From Sipunculus nudus (Eukaryota > Annelida > Sipuncula > Golfingiida > Sipunculidae), in the NCBI GenBank assembly GCA_026874595.1, contig CM049315.1, positions 76,707,901 through 76,771,900 of the forward strand: a stretch of DNA of 64,000 bases. The letters run 5' to 3'. The stretch's first letter is position 1. Every line of letters begins with the position of its first letter. This document shows positions 37,412 through 50,166 of the stretch, piece after piece. A model generated the notes under the pieces. That model was not told where the DNA came from. It did no database searches and saw only the letters and a program-made list of their open reading frames with translations. Position numbers and translations under genes: made by a program.

Positions 37412-40400
37412 TAATCGTCTGGTCACGTTCATTCTGATAGTAAACAAGGTAATTCACCATGGTTACTTCATTTTAATTAACAAGTTATCTTGATGTACTA
37501 CATTTACTAAAATTAAAGTGTGCTTAAGACCAAACTTTATTTAAATAAATGATTATATTATAATATTTAAATACAAACGCCAAATATAAAAAAAATATAA
37601 AAAAAATGATAACACCTTTGCTATTCCGAACTTTGCATACGGATAAATTATTTTGAGTTTCATTTCCAGAGCCACATCTGAGTACAGAATGTGATTCATT
37701 AGATTTTTATTATAGGTCATTTTTTATCAAGCAAATCTGTTTTATTTACAAAAACAGTGAACACACTCGTCCACACAAACTCGATATTGAAGTCATTTAT
37801 CCCTGGCTCATAAAGATATATAGATTGAAACAGGTTATGGAACGAATAGAGACACCGGGGTTGGTTAAGGGTAGGCACTTGCAAGGGCCCCCTCTTATTT
37901 CAACCAAAAAAAAAAAAAAAATGGGAAGTGCAAAAATATATGCTAAATACCTAAAATCAGCGACGAATTTTGCGTTTCGAACCGTTTTCCTCTGCATGCG
38001 AGAATAATGTGTTAGGTCTACCAACCCTCTCCGTACACTTGATAACTTGCTCACGGGTGTTGAGCCGCGTTAATATCTGAGATCCTGAGAAATCAGGTTC
38101 TCGTATGCCGCACATTGTTGTGCTTCATTCAGCCGTAAAATGTAAACTATAACGTACATAAGAGGCATCATTGTTGTACAATGTGCATCTATAGTTTCTT
38201 AATTTTTACAATTTCCAACTCTTTTCTTGAGAACAGCTAATCGCCAGGAGCAATGTCCCCTTTTTTAACACAACCTTCATATATTTGTCTCTGAATTATT
38301 ATAAACGCTTAGACAATCCATCAGCTGAAAAAATCAATAGCAGCAGTAGAAAGGTTTAAGTGATTAAAATTCCAAAAATACGTGTCTTTGCGCGTGAACA
38401 TCTGTCGTGTTCAGTTTCTGATCACCAAAGACCTGCTCAGAACTTGGAATTTTTTGCTTCGGCTTTAACGGGTTTATAAGAACCTGATACATGAACTTAG
38501 GGCATTTGTGCCTTCTCTGCTTCTGGAAATGTAATCACTGATATGAACTTTTGATATTTTCTGCTTTTTTTTATTTCTGGACTTGTTAGGACTTCTATGA
38601 ATCTTTGAATTTCTATTGATATATCTAATTATGTAGGGCTGGTGAGGACTTTTGAAGTCCGTGTTTTTTCGTGCTGATATGAGTTTCCGACACGATTTTT
38701 ACACTGCTATCAGCGTCGGGCAAATCTTTGACATATCAACAAATTTCCAAAAAATATCGCACGACATAACCGGTGTCGTCATAGCATGAATACTATAAAG
38801 ATTTGTGTCGGTTATATCATTTTCTTGCTATCGCCTTATCGGTCATAAGATCCCGCAAACCAGCTGATATCGAGCATAACAGTTCCGCTAGGTCCGACGG
38901 TCGTCGTCTGAAAATAATTACAAACGGAACAATTTGCCCTATGTCCCATCGGTGATAAACGTCGCACGTGAAAATCGGCCTAATATATGCACGGCTTAAA
39001 GCTCTCTTGACTTGACAACGTGTACTCTTCAGGAGTCAAAACAGTTATATCAAGGAACAAAAGAGAATAACTGAAAGTTTATTTCCTTCACGCCCCCCAT
39101 CGTATTCAGCTAAATATTGGCTACCATTCGAAATTCTATTTCATTTCTCAAATGTCAACATTATGAACAAAAGCTATAGTAATAGTGACGACGTGATGTG
39201 CAATATACAAAAAACAAGTATGTTAATATATCATAAGCCATTTTCGATTCTTACCTGGTCTAATATATATCTTCCAGTAATAAGAAATATTATTTATTAA
39301 CAAATCTGATCACTAATTTCTATATTATACGTATTTTATACTTGTTTTCTCCAATGTGGTCCCTGCCCTTTTTCCTAACTACAGACTCAGTTTAAGTATC
39401 CAGATAAATTCTTTTTTTATTATTTTAGCACATTTGACGACGTTTAAATATTTCTCATTTTTTATTCATCTTGTCCATTCATCAGTTGAACTTTTAATCT
39501 TAATCTGATAAAACATTGACGGCAACATGCAGTAAACGAAAAAAAAACTTCAACCATAGTCTCTACGTGTTGAACCATATAAAATGCCTTTATTCATTGG
39601 GCCACTTCCTGGCCACTCGGTTCCTTCATTGTGCTTTTTCGTTTTTGGATATTTGACAAAGTGGGGCGTAAGAGGAAATAACTCCTGACTAGCGCGACTG
39701 TAAGATGCCTGCTGAATGGACCATTATTGTAGCTGACACTAAAATAGTGTCAGAAACTCCCGGCTTTTCCAAACAAGTCTCATATAAACACATTTGTTAC
39801 AAGTTAAACCGTTCTAACACAGACCAAAACGCCATTCCAGAGGCCGCCCGGAACGATATTGGTTTCATTGTTCTCATGGATCTTGCTTTATATACTGGTC
39901 CTCTCTGTCACTATGTATATCTACTTTATTTGCTTCTGTTTTTCACTTTCTACAGAGCCTGTTGCAATCATACAATGGAGGACCCATTGTGTGGATGGGA
40001 ATAAAGACAGATAAGACGATCCGTGAACGGCAAAAGCTACTTCACTCGAGCTGTGTGTCACTTATTACCAACCATTTGGTATGACCACGGTTCCATTAAT
40101 ATAAATGTGTTTTCTATTTAAACCTGTGTATTATGTGCTGTTTTAAGAGCAACTGTGAGTCGTGTATCTTTTCACATAAACATACATTAATTTTATAATA
40201 ATGACAGAGAATAGCTTTTATTATGTATCCTTTTTCACTGTAAGGTAGATAAATATTTGTGTTAAAAGGAAATGAAGCACGAACTCAGTGCATAGAAACC
40301 CACGGTACTTTTCTATTCTGTGGTGAAAAAAGGACGTTCTAAATCAACCCCTGGTTTGCAATAACAGAAAACCGTGTACCGTCTAGAGACTGACATATCT

Positions 40401-40862
40401 GGCCTGTAAAATTCATGATCGATGAACTCGCGTCTTTTGACAGATCCTAAGAATCGATATTGGGTAATCCAGCGACATGTCTACGGCTCTACAAAGCTTT
40501 TAGACAAGCCTCGTGAGGATGGCCGAGGACTCGTGGACAATAGGGTCTCATTTCTAATCATTTCTGATCTTCTCCTGCAATTAAGCTGCAAGCAAATGGG
40601 GCCTATGAAGATAATGGTGCAGGCTTTATAATAGAACCGGATATTAAGTATTTTCCGATTGACTGGGTTACTGATTAGAAACTTCTTCTGCCTTGCGCAG
40701 GGGACTTCCGGCACTTAAGGTCGCTAGTAGATGGGTAATCACTATCTTTTAGTAGTCTCTCTTACTCTTACAATTACATGTGTGTATGTGGGGGTGTGTA
40801 ACTACGGCAGCAAACAGCAGACACTACCGTTATAGACCCCATGTATTTCCATCATTATATTA

Positions 40863-40863
<1 letters not shown>
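37412..40863. other. unannotated sequence
   Basis: No gene recognised. The region downstream of the protocadherin exon was checked for a cytoplasmic exon on the minus strand; the open frames at 37797-38054 and 40481-40714 have no recognisable protocadherin tail. Confidence 0.45.
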
Positions 40864-40918
<55 letters not shown>

Positions 40919-40920
40919 AT
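40864..40920 (+). repeat. (AT)n(GT)n microsatellite
   Basis: About 43 bases of AT followed by about 13 bases of GT. Confidence 0.96.
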
Positions 40921-41285
40921 ATGTGTTTTGAAAAAATGCACATGCTACAGAAGTATACCTCTCTAGCATGATGTTCTCAAGATGCTGTATATATAATTAA
41001 TTACCGTAAAAACACCAGAAATTTTTAACTTTCAAACAGGATTTTCATTTGGTTATATACATGTACTTTATACATATAAATGTTCTCGTATGTTCTCATC
41101 TATGTCTACATAAAGTTATACCTCCATAGAATGTTCGTTTATGATAGTAAAAAGAATAGAGTGGTCGTACTATACAGGCTAATACTGCATACATCGCAAG
41201 TGAAACGTATAAATATAAAACTGTTGCTAATTGTTTTCCACTCAATTCCTTGAATGAAATCATGACGTGCAGAAATAATGCAATG

Positions 41286-41470
41286 CAGTGAAACCTCTCC
41301 TTGTGAGCACCTTCATAAAGTGGACATCTTTATATTATAGCAGTGTTTGACAGTGAATTGTTATCCTTATTATTTATGTTGCAGGAGCTACCTCCATTTA
41401 TTGGACACCTCTGCTAAGTGGCCAGTTTGACCCAGTCCCCGAGGGTCAACAGAAAACAGAAATTTCAAAT
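41286..41470 (+). mobile_element. pogo/Tigger-like element fragment
   Basis: CAGTGAAACCTCTCC at the left is a typical pogo/Tigger terminus. Inside are AGTGGACATC and TTGGACACCTCTG..AGTGG, resembling internal subterminal repeats. The right end is not resolved. Confidence 0.5.
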
Positions 41471-42376
41471 TTAAAGTAGGTTGCTTCCTTCCTGTACTTT
41501 CGCAAAAATCAGGTATCATACCTGGACAAGTAATTAAAAAAAGGTAGAAGTAAATAATTGGCAGACACGCCCCTTATTTGTGTCCCACAGCCTGTATAAT
41601 ATTTTTGTGGGCCAGGTGGATGAGACTAGTAAGACTCCACCCAATATAATTTGAAAGGCAGCATTTTCTAATGAACACCTGTTATCCCGTTGCTTCCCTG
41701 GACACCCGAGCCGTGTATGTACGAGATCATAAAGACTAGTAACTTGCCAGGATCATTTGAGTACAGTTCTTTACATGTCACAGGCATTAAACGAAGTGAA
41801 AACATACTGTAAATCCAGTTGCCGTTATATCCTGATTTTTTTGGCAAAAATTTGTCATGACTTGTTTTCTTAAGTTTCTTGATTTATTCTGTTTCATTAA
41901 TAAGGTAAAACACATTGTTTCTTATTTTAAATACGACTTTCTTCAAAGCAATTTGCAGAATAATTCATTGCTTTCATTCATTGAAATAATAAATGTTGCA
42001 AAATTTAAAACGAAAGTTCTTTCCATTTGTAAGGCTGCATTCTATTTTGGCCAAACGGCGTCAATAAAACTGTATCAGACTGTCTGAAACGTAGACAGTT
42101 TTTCCTTTTATGATTACAAAAATGATCTGTTGTAAGAATAAATTGATATTTATAAAAAAAATAAAATAAACATCACTATCAACCAGAATATTAGACACAT
42201 GTACTACGGTGTAATTATATGAATATCACAGGACACAGATACGTGTAATAGCCAAGATAAAGCTAAATTTACAAAAAAATCACAGGGTTGAAAGTACTTA
42301 TTCCAATTGTATTCTGCAAAGAAATACTTTATGAACTTAATATTAATTGATTTTAGGTCAACTGTTTGGGTAAGTA
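41471..42376. other. intron or 3' flank of the protocadherin
   Basis: AT-rich, no repeats recognised. A minus-strand AATAAA (41883-41888) lies about 490 bases downstream of the read-through stop and could serve an intron-retained transcript. No cytoplasmic exon was recognised. Confidence 0.4.
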
Positions 42377-42385
42377 TTATTGTTT

Positions 42386-42391
42386 ACTTAC
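42386..42391 (-). promoter_or_regulatory. splice donor of the protocadherin exon
   Basis: On the minus strand the coding sequence reads ACATAT followed by GTAAGT, a perfect six-base donor match placed exactly between codons (phase 0). Four codons later the frame meets TAA (42377-42379). Such an ending is expected when an open frame runs a short way into an intron. Confidence 0.7.
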
Positions 42392-45091
42392 ATATGTCGT
42401 GTCTCCATTCATCCACTCCAGGCCCGTGGACGGGTACTCCGAGCCCAGTGTCCAGTTTTCTGGGAGCGGCCCAGAATGTGTAATGATACGGCAGGGTGGC
42501 ATTCTTTCTGGCAGCCCCTTATCCGTATCATCAATCTGCTGTATCATCTTTTGAAGAACCTCAGCGCCATAGTGATACCTGTATCGGTCCCTCTGCCTTT
42601 CCTTGCAGCAAATAACCACCATGGCTAACGATAATGATAAAATAATAAACCCGGCAACCCCCGTCACACAAACCACAATTAGAAGGTTTGTGTCTGAGAG
42701 AAGAGGGGTGGTGTTTGCCGGATGTTCAAAAGGTACCGAATCATTCACGATTATAATCAACTTAGTTGGTGTTTTATTTGGAGGAGTACCGTGGTCAGAT
42801 ACTTCTATGTGTAAATTGAACACTCTCCCCACCATAGGGGAGGGATCTACCTTAAACGCTATGTTTCCACTTGTTTCGTGTAGCTCAAAGAGATTTTCGT
42901 CATTCCCTTCTTTTATTTCATATTTAAGCCGGCCGTTTAAACCTCCGTCCAGATCGTGCGCAACAAGTTTATTAAAGGAAAAACCCTTGGGTGTATAACT
43001 GGAGACTACCAGGGTATTATTGGGAGCTTTAGGGAATTCGATAGTAGGTGCATTATCGTTTTTATCGGCAACATACACAGTAACACTAGCTGAGCTGCTT
43101 GGGTGAGGAAGTTCCGTGTTGGTCACAATGACAACCAGGTGATGGAACGGATCCTTCTCTCGATCAAGGATTCGTTTAGTTTTAATTTGACCGGTCTCTG
43201 CGTCAATCATAAAGGCGTCTTTATCCTCTTTGGAGTTTCCTAAACTGTAATATAATTTATCGTTAGGTTCCTCGTCGTTGTCCGTGGCTGACACTTCTCC
43301 GACCACGGAGCCTATGGGGTCGTTTTCTGCTATGTCGAACCGATAGCTCGGCCACTCAAAGGTTGGAGTTACATCGTTAACGTCTTCGATGTTAATAACC
43401 ACAGTAACGCTGTTTGACTTTGGCGGGGTCCCTTGATCTGAGGCTAGAATAACGAACTGGCTTCTCTGTGTGACTTCCCTATCAAACACTACCGCCGCTG
43501 TGATAATACCAGTTCGCTGGTTCACAGTCACCGTTGAGTCGTTAGCGTAATACAGCACTTCGCCGTTTTTTCCTTCATCATTATCCGTTGCGTTTACCTG
43601 GGCTATCACGTCTCCGATGTTGTTGTTCTCTTTAAAGTTAATGATCAGAGGGTTGGCACTGAACAGCGGAGCAAAGTCGTTTTCGTCGGCCACGATGACT
43701 GGTATTGTCACAGTTGATCGTAGGGATGGAGTGCCCTTATCTTCACATTGAAACTCTAGTGTAAATCTGGAATAAATCTCACGATCTATAACACTGTATG
43801 TTTCAATCTGAAATTCGGTCATGGATAAATGCTTGAGTCTAAATTTGCCCAGAGTGTTGCCTAAACTACAAGTAAACTGTCCGCCCTGCCTGCTATCTTT
43901 ATCTGCCACTGAAATATGGGCGACAAACGTACCTCGGATCGAGGACTCGGATATTCTCGCTACTTCAGATTCTTTGTATAAAGTACTTACGGTTATCTCG
44001 GGCCTGTTATCGTTCTCGTCTAACACGTGGATGTTGACGAGAACTTGAGCTGGGATTGACCCTTGGCCCAAGTCTTTAGCAAGCACCACAAGATGATAAT
44101 CCGATCCTTCTTCAAAGTCCAGGTTTCCTTTTAAGTAAATTTCGCCAGTTGTTTCCTTGACGCCAAATAAAGCACCGTAACCGGGTTTGGCAGAGTTTGC
44201 CAGTTCATACACTACGACTCCGTTCAGCCCCGCATCTACATCCGTTGCTCTCACTGTGAGTACTGTTGAGTTTATCGGTGCGTTTTCGAATATGTAATGT
44301 TCATAAGTTGTGTCCTCAAATACGGGATTGTTATCATTCACATCTTCTATAGTTAGATTAACAAGGAGCTCCCCGTTTTTTTTTATCTGTTCGGCATCGA
44401 ACACTTGAACATTCAACAAATAGTGATCACATTTTTCCCGATCTAACACGCCTTTTAATCTAAGGTTTAGTGCGGCCGATGCAGCCATATGCTCGTGGTC
44501 TAGTAACTCAAATACATCGCGATGATTTACAAGTCTGTATTCTTTTATTCCATTTTCTGGACTGTCGATGTCAATAGCTGATGGCAAAGCGATCTTTGTG
44601 TCTTTCGGAGCGGATTCAACTAGTGTGTGATTTACGATACGATCAGGAAAATACGGAGAATTATCATTGATATCCAGAATCGTCACTTCAACTTTAATCA
44701 TGTGGAAGTGTTTATTAGGCTTGGTCACTATGTCAAGCTTAATCACACAATCAACTTTTCCTGGACAGAGAGCGTCCCTGTCGATCTTCATTCGAGTAGT
44801 CAGGTGACCGTTGTCTTCACCAATAGCGAACAGTTTCTGATATCCGTCTGCGTCATCCCGCAGAAATGCGTAACGTACTTCCTGCAAGACGTTTGCTTCA
44901 AGGTGGGCAGCTAACTGCGCGTCCGCTGGTACATTAGAAACAAGAGTTCCCGCCGGCATTTCCTCTCGAATTCTATACTTTAATACTTTACAAGTCACTG
45001 GTGAAATAAGCAGATAGATCGCAACACCCACCAACATCCACGAGTACACCATTCTGAACTCTGCCAATATCAGGCGACGTACTTTTTCCAT
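42392..45091 (-). CDS. protocadherin, large exon (seven EC repeats)
   Basis: A calcium-dependent cell-adhesion membrane protein, 900 residues in this exon. The ATG at 45091 has A at -3 and G at +4. The frame upstream has only a GTG before an in-frame TGA (45140-45142), and an internal ATG (45052) is an alternative. Residues 1-34 form a signal peptide. Seven cadherin repeats follow, with linker motifs DINDNSP (140), DVNDNNP (250), DENDNRP (358), DENDFAP (469), DVNDVTP (570) and DKNDNAP (676). EC7 lacks a typical linker. EC1 carries the C-X5-C loop (CPGKVDC) and several repeats have DRE motifs, both usual in protocadherins. The transmembrane helix is at about 802-829. The tail of about 70 residues is short, and the exon ends at a donor, so further tail exons are likely. 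If unspliced it ends VSKQ and stops at 42377. Seven repeats fit delta-1-like protocadherins in count only. No neighbouring paralogue is present. Confidence 0.95.
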
Positions 45092-45123
45092 TATTTTCGT
45101 GTAGATTTTTCCAACAGACACAT
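45091..45123 (-). promoter_or_regulatory. uORF overlapping the protocadherin start (TAATG)
   Basis: An ATG at 45123 opens a ten-codon frame that ends in TAA, whose last base is the A of the protocadherin ATG. Another four-codon uORF lies at 45129-45143. If both are in the 5' UTR, main-frame translation would need leaky scanning or reinitiation. The transcription start is unknown. Confidence 0.5.
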
Positions 45124-45143
45124 CCCCGTTAGATATTTTTCAT

Positions 45144-45400
45144 AATTAATAAAGCGCATATATCAGCGCTCTGCCATGCAGAATCGGACTTTTCCGTCAT
45201 ACAATAATGGTTTTATATCTAATATTAAATATATATTCTTGCATTGTAAGTTTTTATACATACCCACTGTTGAAATATTGAGCCTTGCTTGGCAACTGCA
45301 TGAACGAAATTGGCAAATGAATCAAGACGGAGCGACGTTCAGCACAGCACGTGTTACAACAATCCAAAAAATATAAGGCAAACATTCAGTTTCCGCCGAC
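45144..45400 (-). promoter_or_regulatory. immediate upstream region of the protocadherin
   Basis: An AT-rich stretch with a TATA-like GATATATG on the minus strand (about 45161-45168). It could be a core promoter or 5' UTR; the sequence cannot decide. Confidence 0.25.
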
Positions 45401-46780
45401 TCTCCCCTGAAAGCTGTTTAAGCCATCTGTATTAATGGCTGTTAGATGCAAGTGAGTTGTAATGCATCGAGCACACACTGACAGCGCAAGTCAGAACATT
45501 GGGTATCCAGTTGGGGCGCTCCTCTGAAAAAAAGCGAAGTTAGTGTTGTTGTTTAAGTCATTACCCCGAGAGCAGTAGGGGTCGTGTGAATTCAGCGCTT
45601 CGTCTGTTGCTGTAAGAGATATTTCATAGTAATATCATGAACGTTACCGGCACAGTAGTTCATCATGTCGTGAGCAGTCCGGAAAGACCGGGCTACCCGC
45701 GCGCGTGAATAGTAAACGGCTAAGTTTCTCTCAGCACGTTACTAGTGATGGCGGTCGATACCAATCTATCATAATTGTTTTTGTTTCTTCAGATCACTGG
45801 TTAAATCTCAGCATATAAAATCGGCCGGCAAGAGAGAAAGCCACAAATCGGGTCCCGCAGGGAAATTTCTCGTTCATGTCCTGTAACTTGTGCCACCGCT
45901 TGTGTTTTAATGCCACGGAGCAGTTCTGGCAGCTTGTAAGTTCAGCAACAGCACAGTCAACATGCTGTGCCAGTATCAGACTTGCAGTCAACATGAATTT
46001 TCTGATAGACTTGAATACGTGGCTTATTTACCGGGCTGTAGCGCTGTATAGTACCGCTGCGGTTCGGAACGTTAGTTAACCACTTCTGATCCTGACGGAC
46101 TATGTGGGCCTGTCTGTCGGGCTAACCTTAGTATGTATGAAGCAAGTCGCGGGCTGACAGCGTGAATCGATCTCTCACACGGCTGAGGCAAATTGCCATA
46201 ATCAGTCGCTGGAGAGGAGTCCGCAAGTTCTATCACCGCGCTCTTTAATGATTCGCATTTAATAGACTCCCTTGTGAGAGCTCGTGGGCCGTGACGACTC
46301 CGTCTCATCTGTGAGATGTCTTCACGCCTAGATCGCTCGGATGGTTTTTGTCCCAAGCGGAAAGCTGCGAGCGTAACACTTGATATAACAAGCCCGTTGG
46401 GGAATCTCCACTCGGCAAACACGTTCCACCGGGCTCACCAAAGTAGCAGAACAAGTCTCGCGTTCCACTGATCAAGTGGGGACGCCCATGGCTCAACCCA
46501 AATTGATCCGCTTTTGTTTCTTGTTCCTCTAGGCCAAAAGATACACGCCATGCTAGGGCGTGCAGCTCCCCTTGCCGGTCTTCCGGCCCCATCGACCGGT
46601 TCCTCAGGTGTCTTTGAGGATCGGGAGAATCAGTCAGCGTTAAACAATCGGTCCTACCCTGTACCCTCAAGCGTGATGAAAAACGCATGATCCGTAAATT
46701 AGCCCGGGCAAGCAAAATCTATTTCCTATCAGTGGACACGGAATAGACTTGTCGTATATGTCAGGATAAACGACCCACAA
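45401..46780. other. GC/CpG-richer region upstream of the protocadherin
   Basis: Visibly higher G+C and CpG than the AT-rich surroundings. Two long minus-strand open frames (46072-46422 and 46305-46715) overlap in different phases and lack family motifs, which fits reduced stop density in GC-rich DNA rather than genes. A distal promoter, 5' UTR exon or enhancer is plausible. Confidence 0.4.
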
Positions 46781-48204
46781 ACGACCCGCCAATAGCTCCA
46801 AAACAATGCTTCATCTGACGTCATGTGGTCTGTGATGGGGCAAAACGATACACCAATGGGTATTAGCAGGTACTCGGGGCTGCTATCTGTCTGTCTGTGT
46901 CAACATTGTTACTAGCTTATCAGGCTTTGACGCGGGCTGGCCCAACCGTCGTCTGAGCCTGATAGTTTGACACAAGAAAAACGTTAAGTCCTTGTCTTGC
47001 ATTGATGCGCGGTCGAACGCACTTAAATTAACACGTTAAATATGAGAAGTTCGGGCTTCCGTTTGAGTGAAATCTTAATAAGAAAATGGTAGTTTGTTGT
47101 ATCGAACGGGGCAAATCAATGAAATATGATGTAAAAGGAAAACAATGTAATCTCCATTTCTCCTTTTCTGGTAATGTGAATGAAATATAGAAGGAATATA
47201 ATATTTGATTTCGATCTGGATTTTACGCAGGCATGATACATTTACATACGCTCACAAGGGCACGTGACACTTAATCCACCAGTAGTCAGATCATATGACA
47301 GTCGCATCGTGTTTATGTGATTAGTGCTGCGAGTGTCGCTGTTTAATCCTTAGTAGCACGTTAAGGCGGGTGTCATCTCCCGATTAATAAAGAAAGGTTC
47401 GCGGAAGGTGGGGGGGGGGGGGGGGGGGGGAGGTTCTTGAAATTATATTTATTAGATTTTTTATGTAAAGTAATATTTCAGAATATTTATTAGATAAAAT
47501 AAACTGACTTTTAAATAATTTTTCAATGATTTGTTAGCAAAGTTTTATGATTTATTTTTTATATATGTGTGTGTACTTTCATGTCTTTAATCTGTATTTT
47601 ACGTGTTTGTTTCTATAAGCGTGTGTCTATATGCTTGGGTGTATCTACTCAATGTATTGACTATGCAGGTATGTTTGTATAAATCGTTTATATTTAATCA
47701 TTAATGTTTTTGTCTACACATGTTTGTATTATAATATATATTATATGTGTATGTATGTGTTTATATTTTACATGTGTTATGATTAAATGTGTGTACAATC
47801 AGGTTCTGAGAGAGATCGAGAATGTAAGATTAAAGCTATGGTAAACAGTTATAATGCTATTTGGACAAAGAACGACAATTTAATGAATTTTAATGAAATG
47901 ACAAAATAAAAAAAAAATATTTTCCCAGTAAATGGAAGTAACCCATCAGACCTGTGAAAATATATCTGGTCGATTATCGCTGTTTCCTACGTGTATCCCG
48001 CCACCCCGCCACGACAAGATACAAGTAGCTATCAGAAACTTGGCAGCTCTGTGAAGGATTGATCTGGAGAACAGGCCATTGATTTCCGAGCTACTCATAA
48101 CGTAAGAGGGTCATTATAGAAATACAAGTTCGTTCAGGTCACACAGGCATTATACCCGCTTGAAGAATCATATTGAATGTGTTCGACCAGCAGCAAAAAT
48201 ATTA
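46781..48204. other. unannotated sequence with a G21 tract
   Basis: No gene recognised. A run of about 21 G residues occupies 47410-47430, followed by AT-rich sequence with TATGTG-type low complexity (about 47560-47790). Confidence 0.5.
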
Positions 48205-48560
48205 AAGGTGTGATAAAAGGGCTGGGACAAAACGAATATGTGAAGTTTGAACATAGAAAGTTGGGAAAAAAGTCAATATGCAAGTTTTGACAAAATGAAC
48301 CACGCAAAACAAATATGTAAGGTATGACAAAAAAATGAGGCACTTTGTACGTTATGGAAATAGGTGTGAGATAATACAATATGTAAGGTAGAACAAAAGG
48401 ACTCGGACAAAACAAACATGTAAGGTACGATAAAGGAGTACTAAAGAACATAGGTAAGTGAAGAGAAAATTATATATTTTCAATAGCAAAAGGGTCCAGG
48501 CGAAAATAATATGCCAGTTAGAACAACAAGAGCAAGAACAAACTCAATTTGTAAGATATA
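48205..48560 (+). repeat. degenerate tandem repeat of about 40 bp
   Basis: Successive copies of GACAAAACAAATATGTAAGG-like sequence followed by TATGACAAAA are diverged in spacing and sequence. The hydrophobic 105-codon minus-strand frame crossing it arises from this composition. Confidence 0.6.
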
Positions 48561-50166
48561 TTGAGAATAAACTGATGAGAGGAATAAGAGAGTCGCACGT
48601 AATATTGTCACTGTAAAATGAATCAAATAAATCCTTATATCTGAGGATTAATGCGAAATTATTACAAGGAGAATCATGATTCTGCCGTAATGTTACAGAT
48701 CGAATCACCTTCACTCTCTCCGAAGAAAAGCCGTGTATTGTTGATGCCGGTTAAGGTTGTGTTCTGTAAGGCTTATGTAAGCATGTACTTTATATGTAGT
48801 GATGTTGTAAAGTTTGGTTCGAAAGCAACTATATAGCGTTATGAAGTGTTACGGAACCTAAATACAACCGATCACGTAGTCGTGACGAGCATAAATTTTT
48901 GTACGGAGATAAATAAAAATAAGATTTTGTAACACCAGGCAGCGTGAAATGTCTAGGGAAAAGAACAAAGAAGTCAGTGGGTTTTTTTTGTCAAGAAAAA
49001 TTATAATTTATTCTTAATATAATCCTAACATTACAATACACTAAATCAATACAATAACACAGTAAAACAATAAAAATGTACAGTACAAGAGTGCCCGGGT
49101 CCTAGGCTTTAACATCTGTCTTTTAACATAAATATTCTAGATGAACAGTTCATGCAAATCTTCTCGATAAAAGTCCAATTCAATCCCGGAATCAATCTGT
49201 TTTAACTCAAAAGTGAAGTTCTGGTCATAATCCCAAAGGCAAACTGAGAATATCTATAAGTTCTGCAATTATTGGAAAGGTCCCAAAACTGACTCACACT
49301 CTTCCGTGTTCGATGGAAATTTTTTGTTTCTCTCTCTTTTTTTCGGCTCTAAACACAGACTCTAATTTATAGCTTTTTCATCTGAAAATATTAGAAAATG
49401 GAAAATCCCAAAGAACAATACACATGTTACTGGAACAGATTTGAAAGATCTAGAACAAAGAACGCTGTGTTTCTACACTTCAGACCCCACATGCGTGCCA
49501 GACCAACTCGCACGTCTCCAATGGCAAGGAACTATGCCGGCCTAACAGGCATATGTAACACTCCTGCACACAATAAAACAGATACCTGTAACAGAAGACA
49601 TAAAGAATTTGAGCTTAATGCAGTGGGACTGAAAAAAGATCTGACATGGCCGACATAGAAACTTATGAATTTGATTACAAGCAATAAAAATTCGGTCGAA
49701 TGACCAGGAGCCAGACTCATAATAGTTCATGTTCATATGTTTGGAAAAGCAATTTCGAGGAAACCACAATATTTGCGACAAAAAAAAAACCGGATCTGTT
49801 TATTTTTCGAATTGTCTTGAGCTATCTTTTAGTTAACGTTTATAACAAACAGACGGCAAGAGTTTATGTATTATAGTATGATATAGTCAGTCTAGCAATT
49901 TTCTTTTATAAAAAACTCACGGCAAGGTTTGATAGAGCAAATGTTACAATCTGTCTAACAATGAGAACAAAAATGTGAAGATATAGTCAATAGTTAATGA
50001 AAACAGAATAGGTCTAAAAGAAGAACTATCAAACAGAAACATTCAGAGAACTTGGGTACTTTATTTGATGTTTGATTGTGATTGATCTATCACGGGATAT
50101 AGATCAGTGTTCTGCCCTGTAAAACACACTCTGGTTATTTTCAAATGGAAACAGGGTTCCTTCCAC
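48561..50166. other. unannotated sequence
   Basis: No gene recognised. Open frames at 49398-49781 occur in competing phases on both strands. Confidence 0.5.

Noticed and set aside
42603-42998. 131-codon plus-strand frame opposite the protocadherin
   Set aside because: It is antisense to a clearly coding exon and has no family features.
45092-45121. Longer protocadherin start at GTG (45121)
   Set aside because: GTG is not a normal animal start codon, and the ATG at 45091 has a strong context and leads straight into the signal peptide.
46305-46715. 136-codon minus-strand frame upstream of the protocadherin
   Set aside because: It overlaps another frame in a GC-rich block and has no recognisable domain or splice structure.
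48134-48451. 105-codon hydrophobic protein
   Set aside because: It comes from the degenerate 40-bp tandem repeat.
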